A DNA stretch of 64,000 nt, taken from assembly GCA_003254905.1 (NCBI GenBank), contig QANU01073048.1, positions 94,903 to 158,902 on the forward strand, given 5' to 3'. The DNA comes from Nissolia schottii. Lineage: Eukaryota; Streptophyta; Magnoliopsida; Fabales; Fabaceae. The notes under the pieces are model-generated. The model was not told the origin of the DNA, ran no database searches, and worked only from the letters and a program-made list of their open reading frames with translations. Below, in pieces: positions 34,720 through 48,700 of this stretch; the stretch's first letter is position 1, and the number at the start of each line of letters is the position of its first letter. A program made the position numbers and the translations under genes.

Positions 34720-37700
34720 TCTGTGTTTATTCTATATAATATGATTTAGTAATTAACTAATTATTGAGAAAGATATGCTTGAAATTGTTCACTCTGATTG
34801 ATTAGTTGTGCATACAATAGCATGTAAAATATGTCTAGGAACTTCTAGTTCAGTTGCCACAGATTTTTCCCCTTTTTTTTTTATTCTCCAAGAAGCCATA
34901 TTTTCCCTTCTGAACACAGAATCTAAACCTCCAATGTAACCTAAATATATGTCTCACAAATCTTTCTAGTTTTGAGAAAGTGATGATTAACAATTGAAAA
35001 TGTAGCAGTGATGGTTTCCTTTTGTTAATGTAGATGAAAATGTAGCAAAGCTGTGAATTTATCTTAGTTGAGGCCTTTATTAACAAGTCACTAGATTGCC
35101 CTCAATGCTAGCCTGTTCAGCATGTCAGCATAATTCAAACTTCAAACCCCAGGTTCAAAGTGGAACTGTACTACTCTTACCATAAAGGTTTGAGGGGAGA
35201 AACACATATTGGCCCATAAGTTTTACCACTTAATTGGTTCGAAAACTCATCATAGCAATAGAATCTCCTATTTCAGAGACTACATGTAAACATGGACATT
35301 ACTGCTATGTCTTTAGCAGAATCAAATGTTGGACATTGTTCTATCTTCTCTATGGTCTAATTTCTGAATATATGACTGCTAAGTACGGTTAACTATTTTG
35401 GAAACTTGAGGCCACATTTGTTAAGATGTTAACTATAGAAACTATTGTTATTCACACTAGTCAGAATAGATTTATTCTGCTCAAAACTTAACCTAAGCAA
35501 GAAAATAACTTCGGAAACTGCATGTGAAACCCTGTTTGGCAAACCACCCTGACCCCTAAACCTTTCGAAGCAAATTTGATCTTGTTAAATTGTCTTTGAC
35601 TGAAAGCTAAAGTGACAAGCTCATTTGTTGCTCCAAAATATTAATAATTATATATGGATTTAACATTGATGCATTCCTCTTGCAAAATAGTTTTTCTCTG
35701 CCATTCAATTTCAATTGTAGGAGGCTGTTTGTGGGATTTTTAAGTAGCATGTGAAAACTAATGGAATAAATCTTCTCAAGTGAAAATCTTGTTATGTGAG
35801 GTCAAATGTGACCTCTCACCATTAATTGAGAAGGTGAGACCTACACATGACATAAGCAACCAGGATTTAGATGGTGAGAAATCATACATAATTTCACATG
35901 ACAAAAATTTTCACTTGAGAAGATTCATTCTTGAAAACCAGTCATTTTTCTTAATGTGACATACATGAGTACACTACATTACAACATCAGATATTGGAGA
36001 AGAAAAAAAATGTTATTTGTATACTGTGTATAGACACTCAAATACAAATGATCATATTTAAAATAATTGTTAACAGACCTACATCTATTCTATCTATTTA
36101 TTATAATATATAAATTCCGATACTAAGCATATACTATTGCCACATTAGTTTATTAATGTAAATGTTAATATCTCATTCTCTACACTCCTTCTCCCTTCCT
36201 TTTCTTAATGTGAAGTGTAACTCCTCACTACAATAATTATAATTTATGCTCACAAATAGTAACCCTCTCTCCACACTCCTTTTCTCATTCCCCTTCCCAC
36301 CACAATAAACTATCACCAATTTCATTTTAGATATCACATCCAATTGCCACTCCCATTTAAAAATTATTAGGAAAATCATTGTTTACGTGATTTAAAAATA
36401 AGTGCATCACTAAGAGCAATCATCCATTGATCCATGCAGAGTTCTGTTCAAACCATATATTATTCACTTCAAGCAAAAAAGAAGTTCCAACAGATACAAA
36501 ATAGGGTTGTAACTCTTTACCCCATCAACTATATATATGCCTCAGAAAAGTTTTAGTGCAAGCAATGAACATTATTCATTCATTGTATAGGACTCATCAT
36601 AATCCAAACTATATATGCTCCTGATGGTTTGATTTTTCCTTGGTGTAGCGTGAAGTCTGCTATTTTCCTTTTAGAGACTTTCTCTAACAGCTTCTTAATT
36701 TTCCTCTTTAAAAAGATTTTCTTTAGCAACTTCTCTGCAATCATGTGGGAAACATGAATTTTGCTTCCCCAAGCTTCCTTTTTCAAACTTGTCCTTGTCA
36801 TTTCTTTTCAATTTCTATCTTCATTTGACTTTTTCATCCCTTTCTTTAAAAAATTTCTTTTCTCCTTTGCTGACATCCTTGCTTTCTTTTCTTCCTTTGT
36901 TTGAAGTCATTTGGGCCGTGAGTCTTGGGCTCACTAGCTATTTCCTTTATTTTTACATTGAAACACTTGGGCCGAAAATAATTTCAGGTTGCACTAAAAA
37001 GCTTGGACCTTTTTTTTTTCTTTCTTTTTACTAAAACACTTTAATACACACATTAAAAAGTTTACATAATGTTTGTCATCATATTTAATTTTGCAAATTG
37101 AATCCATAGATCCAACCAATTTGGCATAGGAGAAGAAGATTTCAAGCTCAATAGTGTTGTATGAGTTGCTTGTATCCATACCTAGGTTTTATCGACAAGT
37201 TTAAATGATCATGGTGTTATACTTATGGTCTATACCATCAAACACACATACGTATGCCAAAAGTTAGAACCAAAACTTGCAATTTCATAAATCAATTTTT
37301 TGTACACGAAGGCTTGATTCTATTTATGTCTTGGTTTTTTGTGCTAAGCTTTTTTTTTATTTTATGTTTTTGAGACAATATCTTTATATATAGCTCATAA
37401 GTCTTGATAATTTTTACATCTAGAGAGGGAGGCGATAAAGAAAGAAATTTGAACACAAACTCGCAATTTCATCTCATGAGTAAGAGACTTTTACAAGAAA
37501 ATATTTTTTTTAAAATTTAAAAACATAATTAAGGCACAATCGAGAAAATAGAATTTCAACTATTAGAAGAATCAAATTGTGAAAGTGATCAATTGATTTA
37601 GATAAACAAAGACGACAAAAAAATATTCTTTAAAATTATTTAAAGAATCAAAGTTTTATGTCATAACGAAAATTCAAGAGAGGAAAAAATCATTAATATA

Positions 37701-38240
37701 AATATCTAGTGAAAACAAGTGTATGACTCTAAATTTCCCTTAGGAAAATTATAATTTCAGATTGTAACTTCATCTATGTCAAAAACATTATCATGAAAGA
37801 TTGTTAGTCACACATCTTATGTTTTTCATTCTTCATTCTCTCGTATAAGACTCAATCTTTCTAAGAAAACATGAGTTAATTTCAATAATTTTTTGGGCTG
37901 CCCGTCACGGGAAACAATGCCTCAATTCCACGCTTACATAACTATAAACCACATTTTTTCAAACCAAGTCATTTGGTGTCTAAGTTGTGCTGTATAGATA
38001 ATGAAACTCAATAGGAAAAACTACCCTTTCAAGTCCCCTCAACTGTTTTCACCTGCCAAAACTGTGGACAAACAGTGACTCTACTTCACCTCAGCCAAAT
38101 TTTGGCTACAGTTTCACGTCCTCCACTATTCAAACACTTGCTCCTCCTTTATCAATTATCACCTCCCCCACACTTGCCAAAAGTTCTCTCTCTCTTTCTT
38201 TCTCTGTGTGAAGAAGAAGGCTAAGCAAAATCCTTCATTT
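34720..38240. other. Intergenic DNA between the Rab and BEL1-like genes
   Basis: No gene recognised. Contains the foldback element at 35763-35931. The last 80 bp before 38241 are CT-rich (TCTCTCTCTTTCTTTCTCTG) and probably the leader of the BEL1-like gene. Confidence 0.5.
35763..35931. repeat. Foldback MITE, family G copy 1
   Basis: GAATAAATCTTCTCAAGTGAAAA at the left and TTTTCACTTGAGAAGATTCATTC at the right are inverse; inner parts ATGTGAGGTCA / CTCACC also fold back. A diverged relative is at 57044-57208, sharing GAGACC-ATG-ATAA inner words and ATTCATTC termini. Non-coding. Confidence 0.65.
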
Positions 38241-40961
38241 ATGGGGGAAACTTTCCAAGCCTCTCATGTCCCACAACAAAGCAGAAGGAACAAGCTCAGA
38301 GTAATGGTCCAAACCCTTCAACCACAACCACCACCACCACCATTCCCTCAACCCTTTGGACCAAATCCACCTTCATCACCCTTTAGCATCAACAGCTTCG
38401 GCACTTCCCCAACAACACACACTTCCTTTCACTTTCTAACACAGAGCCCTTGTTCTGCCTCTGCTTCTTCTTGTTCACACCTAGAATGCCCTGCAAGCTT
38501 TCACAACCTTCTACCACCACCCCATTTGGTTGTTCACGGTTCCTTCCAAGAACCATGCTTTGATTTGAGAAACTGGGGTCCTGTGGCTCCCTTTACAGGC
38601 TATGCTTCTGTCTTGAGGAGGTCAAGGTTTCTGAAGCCTGCTCAGCAGATTCTTGAGGACTTGTTTGGCAGTGTTTTGGATCATCATCATCCTCCACCGT
38701 TGAATGGTTTAGGTGAAAATGATGGTGATGGTGAAGACCCCATCAGTGGTGGGGATGGAGTTCAGCATCAGTGGAGGGATTCTATACTTGGGCGCATGCT
38801 AGAGGAGGTATGTCTAATTGATACCCCATTTTTTCTCCTCCTTTTTTTCCTTTTTGCTTTCTTTTTCCTTTTTTAGCTAACAAGTTAGCAGATAGTAGTA
38901 TCTATTAATTGTTTAATAATGTTTTGAAACTCATTTGTTTTAGCTGTAATCTGTAGTTCTTCTATAGTCTAGTTGGTGGTTCAGTCAATACAATCATATT
39001 CCACCAACTAGTTTTATGTTATTCCTTACAAATTCACACATTTTCTTTCAGACACAATTCACCACATGTATAAAAGAAATCCCAGCACAGAAAAATGTTA
39101 TTTGTTTCACTTTTTGAGACATCTTTCAAGGTGTCTCCTAAATATTAGTTGAGAGTGAATTACAACGTTTCTCTCAACCAATATTTAAGGAATGCCTCAA
39201 GTGTCTCTTGAAAAATGTCCCAAAAAGTGATACAAATAACATTACTCTTTTTTAAAACGAGAATCGAGATATCAATTGAATTAAGTCTCTTGCCATTCAA
39301 GCATCAAATTCATAGTTGCTAATTTGTTTTTATTTGTCCCAACTACTTTATTTTCTTCTCTTTTTGCATATGAAAAGTTGTAGCATAGCAGATAAGAAGA
39401 TATAAGCTTAATTAGCCTGATCAAATTATTGGTTGCACTTGCAACTTAATTAACCTAGCATTATTCACTAATACTTGATTTGAATACACCAAGTCATCAA
39501 CAAGGAATTGCTCAGATCAGATACATTCAAGTGTACATGCTGTATTATTTAATCTTTCTGTTTATGGTAAGAGTTTAATCATGTCTATAATTCTGTTCAG
39601 GTATACAAGAGGTATATCCTGTACTGCCAGCAGATGCAATCAGTGGTGGCATCGTTTCAAAAGGTTGCTGGACTTGGAAATGCCACTCCTTACATATCAT
39701 TTGGCACCAAAACCATTTCCAAGCACTTTGCATGTCTGAAGCATGCTATTTATGATCAACTTCAGTTCACAACAACCAAGTGTACTCGTTCTGATGGAAA
39801 GGAAATTTTGAAGTGTTTGGAATTTGAGAAATCAGAACCATTTCAGAGCTCACATTCTGTCCGACCTGTTATCTTGAGATCCCAAAGAGGGCTTCCAGAT
39901 CATGCTGTAGCCTTGTTGAGGAGATGGCTCTTTGAGCACTTCTTACACCCGTTAGTGATGCTATGCTTTGAAGCTTTGATTTTTATAGCATGCCTTTGAT
40001 CAATTCTCATTCTGTTTTACTTACCTAAATGTGAAGAAACTATTTTCTTTTGGCCTAAGTTCTAATGAGGGTATATCACTGCTTAATTTAACCTGTTCTT
40101 CCAGCTATCCTAGTGATTCTGAAAAGGATGCATTGGTTCAACAAACTGGTCTTTCAAGATGCCAGGTGATTCCTTCTCTAATTTTTTTTTTTACTCATTT
40201 TCTCTGCTAACTCCCTAATTATGCATCACCCCTAAAGGCCAAAAGCAACTGAGGTTACTCTTGCCCCCATTAACTTTATATAGTAATCTATAGTATGGTA
40301 ATTGTATCATTTGAGTAAATACGCATATTACTCCTTAAAAGATAGGAGACATCAAATTAGTCCTTCACAAAATCTCCACATCAATTTGGGCTCTCACACT
40401 AAAAAAATAGTCATCAACTTAAGGATGAAATTGATGTCTATTTTAAGCATTGAGGGACCACATAAGCATTCAAAATCCTTCGGAATCGATTTTCTCATGT
40501 GAAATTTAATTTCATATTATCTTATCATGTGTAATATTTCAACTTTTATTCAGATATTGAGACACAAACAAATACATGTCAAGAGAGAATCAATAATGAA
40601 AGATTACACATGACTGGCTAGGCTGGTCATGTGAAAATACTATAAGAGGTAATCTAATCAATGGTAAAAAGATTATACATGACCAAGTCATTTAAAAATT
40701 TCAAGAGATAACCTAGTTCAAAAATATTTAGAAAACTAACTTGACATCATAGGTGATTCTTGGAAGACTTTGAGTATTTTATTCAATTGTTTTTGCTAGC
40801 AGGTATCAAATTGGTTCATCAATGCAAGGGTGAGAATCTGGAAGCCCATGGTGGAAGAGATGCACATGCATGGGGAACACCAGGCTCAACCATCACAAGT
40901 GAACCACATTGGAAGCATGCATTCTGTGGGCCCATTTACAACATTTCACAAGCCCATATGA
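38241..40961 (+). CDS. BEL1-like homeodomain (TALE) transcription factor
   Basis: BEL1-like proteins pair with KNOX homeodomain partners to regulate meristem and organ development in the nucleus. Four exons (38241-38807, 39601-39950, 40105-40165, 40803-40961) join in frame for 378 residues. The N-terminus is rich in Pro, Ser and His. The SKY-type segment (about 113-145) has [20 protein letters not shown]. The BELL domain (about 180-245) includes [27 protein letters not shown] and [12 protein letters not shown]. The homeodomain (about 276-340) has [20 protein letters not shown], the TALE PYP insertion (HPYPSD), TGLSRCQ and [15 protein letters not shown]. The ATG at 38241 is the first in frame after a CT-rich leader. 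The protein is shorter than most BELL proteins: it ends about 38 residues after the homeodomain and shows no C-terminal LTLGL-type motif. It may be a BLH11-like short member. Intron 1 contains a MITE. Confidence 0.9.
39094..39243. repeat. Foldback MITE in BEL1-like intron 1
   Basis: AATGTTATTTGTTTCACTTT at the left is inverse to AAAGTGATACAAATAACATT at the right, with inner GAGACATCTTTCAAG / CTTGAAAAATGTCCC and TATTAGTTGAGAG / CTCTCAACCAATATT also pairing. The whole 150 bp folds. No clear target duplication. Confidence 0.7.
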
Positions 40962-42774
40962 AAATCCTGGCCCAACAAACATGTAGAGAATACCAAGACC
41001 CAAAAAAGGAGAGAGTACCTCAAACAAAAGCCCTCAAGAGAGGAAGAGACTTAAAGAGAGAGGGTTCCAAGGTTGCATCATATTAGTTCTTCATCAACCA
41101 ATTCCCACATGACATGGTAGTCAGGGGAATTAGAACATGTGAAATTAATGGGATTTATATTTATAGCACCAATTTCGGAAGTCCTTATTTAGAGAGTTAG
41201 TTTCACCAAACCATCATGAAACTATGAAATGGATGGTGCAACAATCATGTAATTTTTTGTGCTGTATACTCCAAGCTCGTATGTATATGACAACTATTAG
41301 ATAATTGAATTCGGACAGGATAATTCAGTTCCAAAAGTTAGCCAAGAGATGATTGTCATCGACTTATAAAAATTATACACTTCCTTTATGCTCGCGATAA
41401 GCTCTGACATCATATTAGATAATTGAATTAGGTAAACTTTTTAGTGTCCTTGGGGCACTATTTCACTTCAAAAAATGCAATTTAACATGACATTAATATA
41501 AAAAAAATGTTGAATAATCATATAAATGTTAATAATGATACTTCAATTTATGTTTTGTTGCATAGTTTTTTTCAATTTTTATTACTAAAACTCGAATCTC
41601 CAAATTTAAACTAAAAAAAATTGAAAGGACCATAAATAACAATTTATTTTAGGAATTCAATTTTTAAAAATAAAAATTAGAAAAACTATGTAATCAACCA
41701 TAAATTAAAATATTATTGTAAATATTTTTACGATAATTTGATAATTTTTAAGTTTATACAATGTTACATTACATTTTATTAAATTGCATTGAATTAACCT
41801 AACTCAACTCTAAAAATTATTAAATTAGTATTGTAAAAATGAGAGTTGACTTGAATTTATAGAAATTATTTAAGTTTTATGTTTAAGCAATGTGACACTT
41901 CATAACTTCTTTGATACTTTAGCCAATTAGAAATTCTAAGGGGTGATTCACAAAGTCCTTTACCGGCCGTTGTGGCCAAGCATATTAGTTAGCCAATGTT
42001 ATGTTCCCATGAGTTACTTGAGTTGCACTCATGATCGTATTCCTTTGATAAAAGATAATTTTACCTCTGAGAATAAGGTAGAAAACCAAAACTAATCCTA
42101 AAAAAGATAAATTGTTATTTTTGCTTTATCATCTTTTTCTCCATATCCTATCTCTCTCCATCTCTTTTTCTTTTATTTTTTTTTCCTCGAAAGTAATGAA
42201 GTAGATATTTTATGTGCATAATGTTTTTCCTTTTGTAAATTTGGTAAAGTTAGTTTGATAACTTGTTTGCATCATCTTTTTCTTTTAATTTGAACAATAG
42301 TGCCAATTAATTTTTTTTTTATATAATAAACTTACCTTTATTAACTAAATAGCAAGATTTTTTCCCCACTATGTTTTTAGGAAAATTTATCGCCAAAACG
42401 CACTTTTTTCATTAGTTCTTATTAAATATTTATTAATTTATATTTTAACATTCTCTCACATCTAAAATAAATATTATTTAAATTATAAAAAAATAAAAAA
42501 TTTGAAGTAAACTTTAAAATTAATTCTCTAATATAATCTTTTCAAATTTAAATTTTAGGAATTTTTAACAATTAAAGTAAATATTATTTAGTTTTTTATA
42601 TATAAAATTATATAAATTTTAATATATTTTATTTAAAATTACTTTCATACACTTAAAATAAATTTGCTTGATTTTATATGATAATTTTATTATAAATAAA
42701 TATATAAACGCATATATCAAAATAAGTACGTGTAATACACGGATACCATACTAGTATGCTCCTATGAATTTAAT

Positions 42775-42956
42775 AGTTTAATTTCTATCCACCGATAGTG
42801 TAATTTTTTTTACATTATCAACTAATCAAATCTTACTACATTAATATAACTAATTGGCATTCTCTTTCATACATTCAAAAGTTATGTATATTAAAAAAAA
42901 ATAATTGGTTGACGATGTAAATTTTTTTTACACTGTCTGTGGATAAAAATTAAACT
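42775..42956. repeat. MITE with AGTTTAATTT-TATCCAC termini
   Basis: AGTTTAATTTCTATCCACCG at the left is inverse to GTGGATAAAAATTAAACT at the right, followed inward by GTGTAATTTTTTTTACA / TGTAAATTTTTTTTACAC. TTAAT-like sequence lies on both sides. A well-formed, non-coding hairpin of 182 bp. Confidence 0.7.
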
Positions 42957-43170
42957 CTTAATTGAATTATTGAACCAAAATAATTATTTGATGATTATTT
43001 TACTTGTATTCTTTCTAATAATCCTTTATATAACAAATTTATTTTTATCTTTTCTTTTAACTTGAAATTAACCTGAAAATATATTGTTACCAAGAGTCAG
43101 CAGAAGCTGCGTGCCGCTTAGCTAAATACCGTGCAAAGACAAGGAAAGGTGATAAATAATAGAAAAATGT

Positions 43171-43301
43171 TTTGTATTCATTTATGTGTGAGATATCGTG
43201 TTAACATGTATATATTTATTAATGGATAAGACATTTTAAAGTGTGAATCTTATTAAAATTTTATTTAATGATGTAATATTTCATACAAAAATGAATACAA
43301 C
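43171..43301. repeat. Small MITE with TTGTATTCATTT termini
   Basis: TTTGTATTCATTTATGTGTG at the left and ATACAAAAATGAATACAA at the right are inverse. The internal block TCTTATTAAAATTTTATTTA recurs in similar form near 44750 and 60340, so this appears to be a small local family. Confidence 0.5.
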
Positions 43302-45727
43302 TAATATACGTCTAATTAATAAGAGCCACAAAGTAGCTAGCTCTTTTTCCTACCACAGAAATGCGTCGGACATGTTATAATCGTGCCGTTTTATAATATT
43401 AGTCGGTCGCTTAAAATTATTACATAAAACATAAAAATAATTAATAACTTTAAAAAATGTTTCAAAAAATTAAAGTGTCCTTTAATTTATTAAAAGATTA
43501 TATTATAAAAGTGATATCTCTCGTTTTTTTAGATAAAGTAAATAATTTCATCATATCAAAAGTAAAATTTATTTTTATTTTATTAATTAAATTTCTCATT
43601 TTATTCTCTAAAATAAAATCCTTGTTGTATATTACATGATGGTCAGTCACAATAGAAGTGATGAGAAAATGAAACTGTTTTAATTTTGAAGATAATCACG
43701 AAGTTTGAGTAAAAAAAATAAAAGCGACTATTATTTTAGATTGGAAGGAGTAATATTATATACTTTGTTTTTTTAGTTATTGAAACCTAAAGTTCCTTCA
43801 TGGAAACATATTTCGGGCCACATTCTATTTTCTAAATAAATAAGATATTTACGAATATCACCGTCCATGAAAATCAACATGTGTTTCAGGCTTTCGGCCG
43901 GATCTCACACGTGGGAGATGACTGTGGAACGCATCCCAAACAATTCAGTGGCGTCATATGAATACATATAAGCCATATATAAGCCATATCTTATTTGTAG
44001 TCAATGTCAATAAATACGTATTTATTATTACTAGCCCGGGTTCATTTTAATTGTCAAATACTTGGGTATTAAAATTTTTTAATTTAATAATGATTTAAAT
44101 GGTAAGTTTACTAAAATATATTTTTATTTAATTTGGGTAAAATATTTTATAATGAAAAGAGAAATAAAAATAATGTTGAAAAATTACTATTTTTAAGACT
44201 AATAAATTAAGAGTACCATTGTGAATATAACAATAAATTTTGTCTAAAAAAATTGAGAATGAAAAATAATTTTGATTAAAAAATTGACTAAAATAACAGT
44301 TAAAATAGATTGAAAGGAGTAAATGAAATCTCTTTAAAATGTGAACTTTATTAATATCTTATTCAATTATATATATATATATATATATGGGTTGGTAAGA
44401 GTGACATTCTTATATGAAATCTTAATTATTAGATTCAATTTGTATGATCAATATTAAAATTTAAAAAGAAAATGTATCATAATTAATTTTAACACAATAA
44501 TTTTTTCTCTCTCCTACATAATATATTTCTTTTTTAAAATTTAATTTTGACCATGTATATAGGTATCCGTATGACGTGTTACACTTAAACGAGTACAAGT
44601 AACATAACTAAAAAAAATGTTATGGTATTTGAATTTAGATCATTTAAAATAAGTATCTCACTTTTTTGTACACGTTTAAATATGGAATACTGTATCAATA
44701 CATACATGTATTTATTATTAAATGTGATCTCTTTAAAGTTTTAGATTTCATTAAAATTTTATTTGATGATAAAAATATATAGAAAAGAATGTACATAATT
44801 TTTTATTTTTTTTAGCATGGTAATAATGAAATATGAACTCGAAATTTTATTTCAGGTATGCTATTCAAATTCTTTGTTGTTAGACGTGACTTGAATTTTT
44901 CATATGTATAACAATTCATTATTTTACTACTTCAAAGTTTGAACTTTAAAATTTAAACAGAGAGAGATAAGTGGCTCTTCTTTTTCAATTTCAGCCAACA
45001 ATCCAAAATATTCCAAGATTGAAGAAAGGAAAAAGTAAGAGCAAAGCAAAAAAGCAAATGGGTCGGTAGTAAACATTTTTCTTTGTAAAACAGCGCCTTC
45101 AAAGACTGTTTAACGATAAATCAATGAAACGTGTCCGTTCCTGATAGGTCACATAGTTTAACCGACGTCGCCCTAACCTTAAAATATCCATAGCTGCTCA
45201 CGCGCCAATATCAATTCCACAAAAACCCTATTTGCAGTCCAAAACGCATATTCCCCACAGAAACACCAAATATTCTTCAACAAAGGGGCCAATCCCCTGC
45301 ACCCGCAACCGCAGCAAACTCTCCTTCAAACCCAAGTAAAAAGAAAGATCACCGTCACTCAAATCCTCGTCGATGCGGAACACGAAACTACCGTGCACCC
45401 CACCGCAGTAAATACACGCCGCGCTTCTTTAACTCTCCTCGTGAAACCAACCCTGCCTAATACGGCACCGTTTTCTTCCCAGCCGCATCCACAAACGACG
45501 TCGCCGCCAAGTGAGAGTGAAAAAACAAAGAAAAAGAACACACGTTTTGAAATTTCTCAGAGGAAAGACGAAGCAAAGAAAGAAGAGAGAGAAAAATGGG
45601 GGAAGAGAAATGCTTGATACCTAGTTGCGGTTCTTTCTTCTGATAGTTAAAAGGTTGGTTCGTTCCGAAGCGAAACGCTGCGTTTTGGGGATTGTAGGTT
45701 TAGGAAATTCGGAAGTGTTTTGGAGAT

Positions 45728-48700
45728 ATGCAAACGGAGGCTAGGGTTGGCGTGGCGGTGGACGGAGGCGTTCGGAAGCTGGTGCAGCCGCCGCAGCAGA
45801 AGCCCCAGCAGATTGGGACACTGTCACAGCTCCTCGCCGGAGGCGTCGCCGGAGCTCTCAGCAAGACCTGTACGGCGCCGCTTGCAAGACTCACTATCCT
45901 CTTTCAGGTTCCCCACTTTCTTTTTGTGTAAACTTTTTGTTTTCTTGTTGGGACTTGTTCTGAAATTGTTGCCACCGGTGAATTGTCAAATATTTTTTTT
46001 TTTTGTTTTCATGTTGTGATGAAAGGAATGTTGGGTTGGGAACTGGTTTTGTGTTATTCAAGGGGATTTTTCGTTTTCTTCTGCGTTTTGGTTCTATAGG
46101 GAGCTATTAGTATTGGTCTGTAAAATTTAGTGATAGAGAAGAAGGAGAGGAACGGTGGATTAATAAGGAGGGGGAGGGAAAAGAAGGAACCTTGTGATTT
46201 TGATAATTTGAATACTAGCATGTGAACTCCTTTCATTTTAGTTTGAGATATGTTGCTTATGTATTATGCTGACCAATTGAGTGGAGAGTGAGTGAGACTA
46301 TACTGGCTGGTTTGATGGAGGAGCTGCTTTGTCGTAGCTAAGCTAAGCAGAGTCATAACTAACACTTTATGGAGTCTGTTAATCAGTATATGGAGTATGG
46401 ACTATAAGTTCCCAGGTTCCCAGCAATGTGCTTTCTTTTAAATCACTGTTTTTCTTTTCCTTTCTGTTTCGTGTTTTTTTTTTCCCCCCTTATTTTTTTA
46501 AAATTTTTTTTGTAGTGTTTGTGTATCTCAACAGTGATCTTGAGGGATGGGATGTTTGAATATAGTGTTCTTCCTGTGACATCTGCTGGAAATTCCATGT
46601 TTAGCTGTGGCAGTCATTTTAGAGGATAGATATTTTATGTGGCTTTCACGTTGTTTTTTGTTCCCTGCATTTATGCCTTACTTTTCTAAATTATGCCATG
46701 TTTATTTTTATAGGTTCAGGGCATGCACTCTAATGTCGCAACTTTGAGAAAAGCCAGCATATGGAATGAGGCTTCACGAATTATCAAAGAAGAGGGATTT
46801 AGAGCTTTTTGGAAAGGGAATCTGGTTACGATTGCTCACCGCCTGCCTTATTCCTCTGTTAACTTTTATGCATATGAGCACTACAAGGAGGTTATTGCTA
46901 CTCTGATACAGATATTAACATTAATTAGACTATCGTAAAGATAAATTTTCATTTATATGTACTCTAGTTCTTAGATTGATTTGTATTTAACTGTATATTA
47001 TCTGTGCAGATGCTAAAAACAATTCCAGGATTGCAAAGTCACAGGGATAATGTCAGTGCAGACCTTTGCATACATTTTGTTGGTGGTGGCCTGGCAGGAA
47101 TAACTGCTTCTGCATCTACTTATCCCTTGGATCTTGTAAGAACTCGGCTTGCTGCGCAGGTAAGATTAAATGATAGATTTTGTCTTTTTAAGTCATTTCC
47201 TTTCTCTGGCCTCGTGAATCTGCCTCCATATCCTTTTTAAAATGAGTATTTTCATATAACATTTGTGCTTGAGTTTCTTTCTAGGTCAATATAATTTGTC
47301 ACTTGTGATTAGAATTAGTTGCATAAGTAGTTTTTTGTGTCGTCGTCATTTACATGCATGATTCTGAACTTTTATTTTGAAATAGGATATCTGCTGTAGT
47401 TGTTTACTTAAACTCGGTGAACCGTTAATGCACAGCTGGTGTTTCTTAATAACAATTAGTGATAAATTTTGCAGACAAATACTACCTACTATAGAGGTAT
47501 CTGGCATGCTTTACAAACTATTAGCAGGGAAGAGGGAATATTTGGCCTTTATAAGGGACTTGGAACTACACTCTTGGTATGCTGTTATTATCAATTTAAT
47601 ATAACTTTTAAGACTTAAGTGTATGATTCCTTTTTAGATAGTAACTGAATGCATCACCTGGTGCTAATGCAGACTGTAGGGCCAAGTATAGCAATAAGCT
47701 TCTCTGTGTATGAAAGCCTGAGATCCTTTTGGCAGTCAAACAGGTAATCAGTCCACAAATCAATATAACAGTCTAACATGACCTCTAACTTTGCCTTTTT
47801 TCATGTATTTCATACCTAGCATGATATTAATTTTCGTCATCTATCTGTGCACATCAGACCGGATGATTCAACTGTTGGTGTCAGTTTGGCTTGTGGCAGT
47901 CTTTCCGGCATTGCATCATCTACAGGTGAGTGATCTAAAGGCAAATCAATAACTTGCACTTTTAATTTTCCTTGTCATTCAAATATTCTTTATAGCCTGA
48001 ACTTTTGATGTTCCTTGTCAGACAATCATTCTTAATCCCTTGCACTTTTGGTGTTGCTTGTTACAGTAATATATTGATAATTCACAGTTTTGATATATCT
48101 TGCAACTGTGGTTATGCACATTCTTTTGGTATTTTACCTTTTTCCCACTTCTTAAATTATGGAATCAGAACATTCAATACAGTGCTCGTTTCCAATGTTT
48201 ATTAGATTTGCAATTACAGTTAAGAATCCTTTAGTAAAACTATTGAATTTGCTCAACCCCAGAATATTAAGGAAGTTAAAGTAACTACTACTCTTCTCTT
48301 TACTATGCTTTTGATGCAGAGAGAGAGAGAGTCTGGTGCAGGAACTGCACCAAGTATCTAACCAGACTGACCCCTAGAACCAGGGACCAGATGGAGTTAT
48401 TTTATCTGGCATATGAGAATTTAGTAAGGAAGACAACCAGCAAACCTTTTCCCATCTCTCTGTAACTTCATTATTGTCTAAGCTCTCACGTAATCATCTT
48501 CGCAACTTTTATTCTATGACATGTCTCCCCCAAGCTATGCAGTGAATTCCATCATGGGGTAGCATTTACTGAATGTGAGAGGCGTCCTCTTTGAGGTATG
48601 CTTCTCACTTAGGCTACCTTCACCTGATGTTTGGATGGGTATCAGAATCCTTCAAGCCTTGTTGATGTGCTTCTGAGGAATCTGTTCTTACTGCTTTAAT

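Larger units (their letters stand above)
41062..45330. other. AT-rich intergenic DNA with MITEs
   Basis: No gene recognised. Contains MITEs at 42775-42956 and 43171-43301, related fragments around 44330-44780 (ATTAAAATTTTATTTGATGAT words), and a perfect CACGTG (G-box core) near 43910 in ACACGTGGGA. From about 45110 the sequence becomes GC-richer, leading into the carrier gene's promoter. Confidence 0.45.

Noticed and set aside
36580..36801. A basic 73-codon frame on the minus strand
   Set aside because: Lys-rich, no family resemblance, in AT-rich intergenic DNA.
38208..38240. Start of the BEL1-like protein at 38208
   Set aside because: The triplet there is GTG. The first in-frame ATG is at 38241.
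45359..45617. Open frames on both strands upstream of the carrier gene
   Set aside because: They lie in the GC-richer leader and promoter. The plus frame is Thr/Pro/Lys-rich without a family pattern. It could be an upstream frame, but there is no support for a protein.
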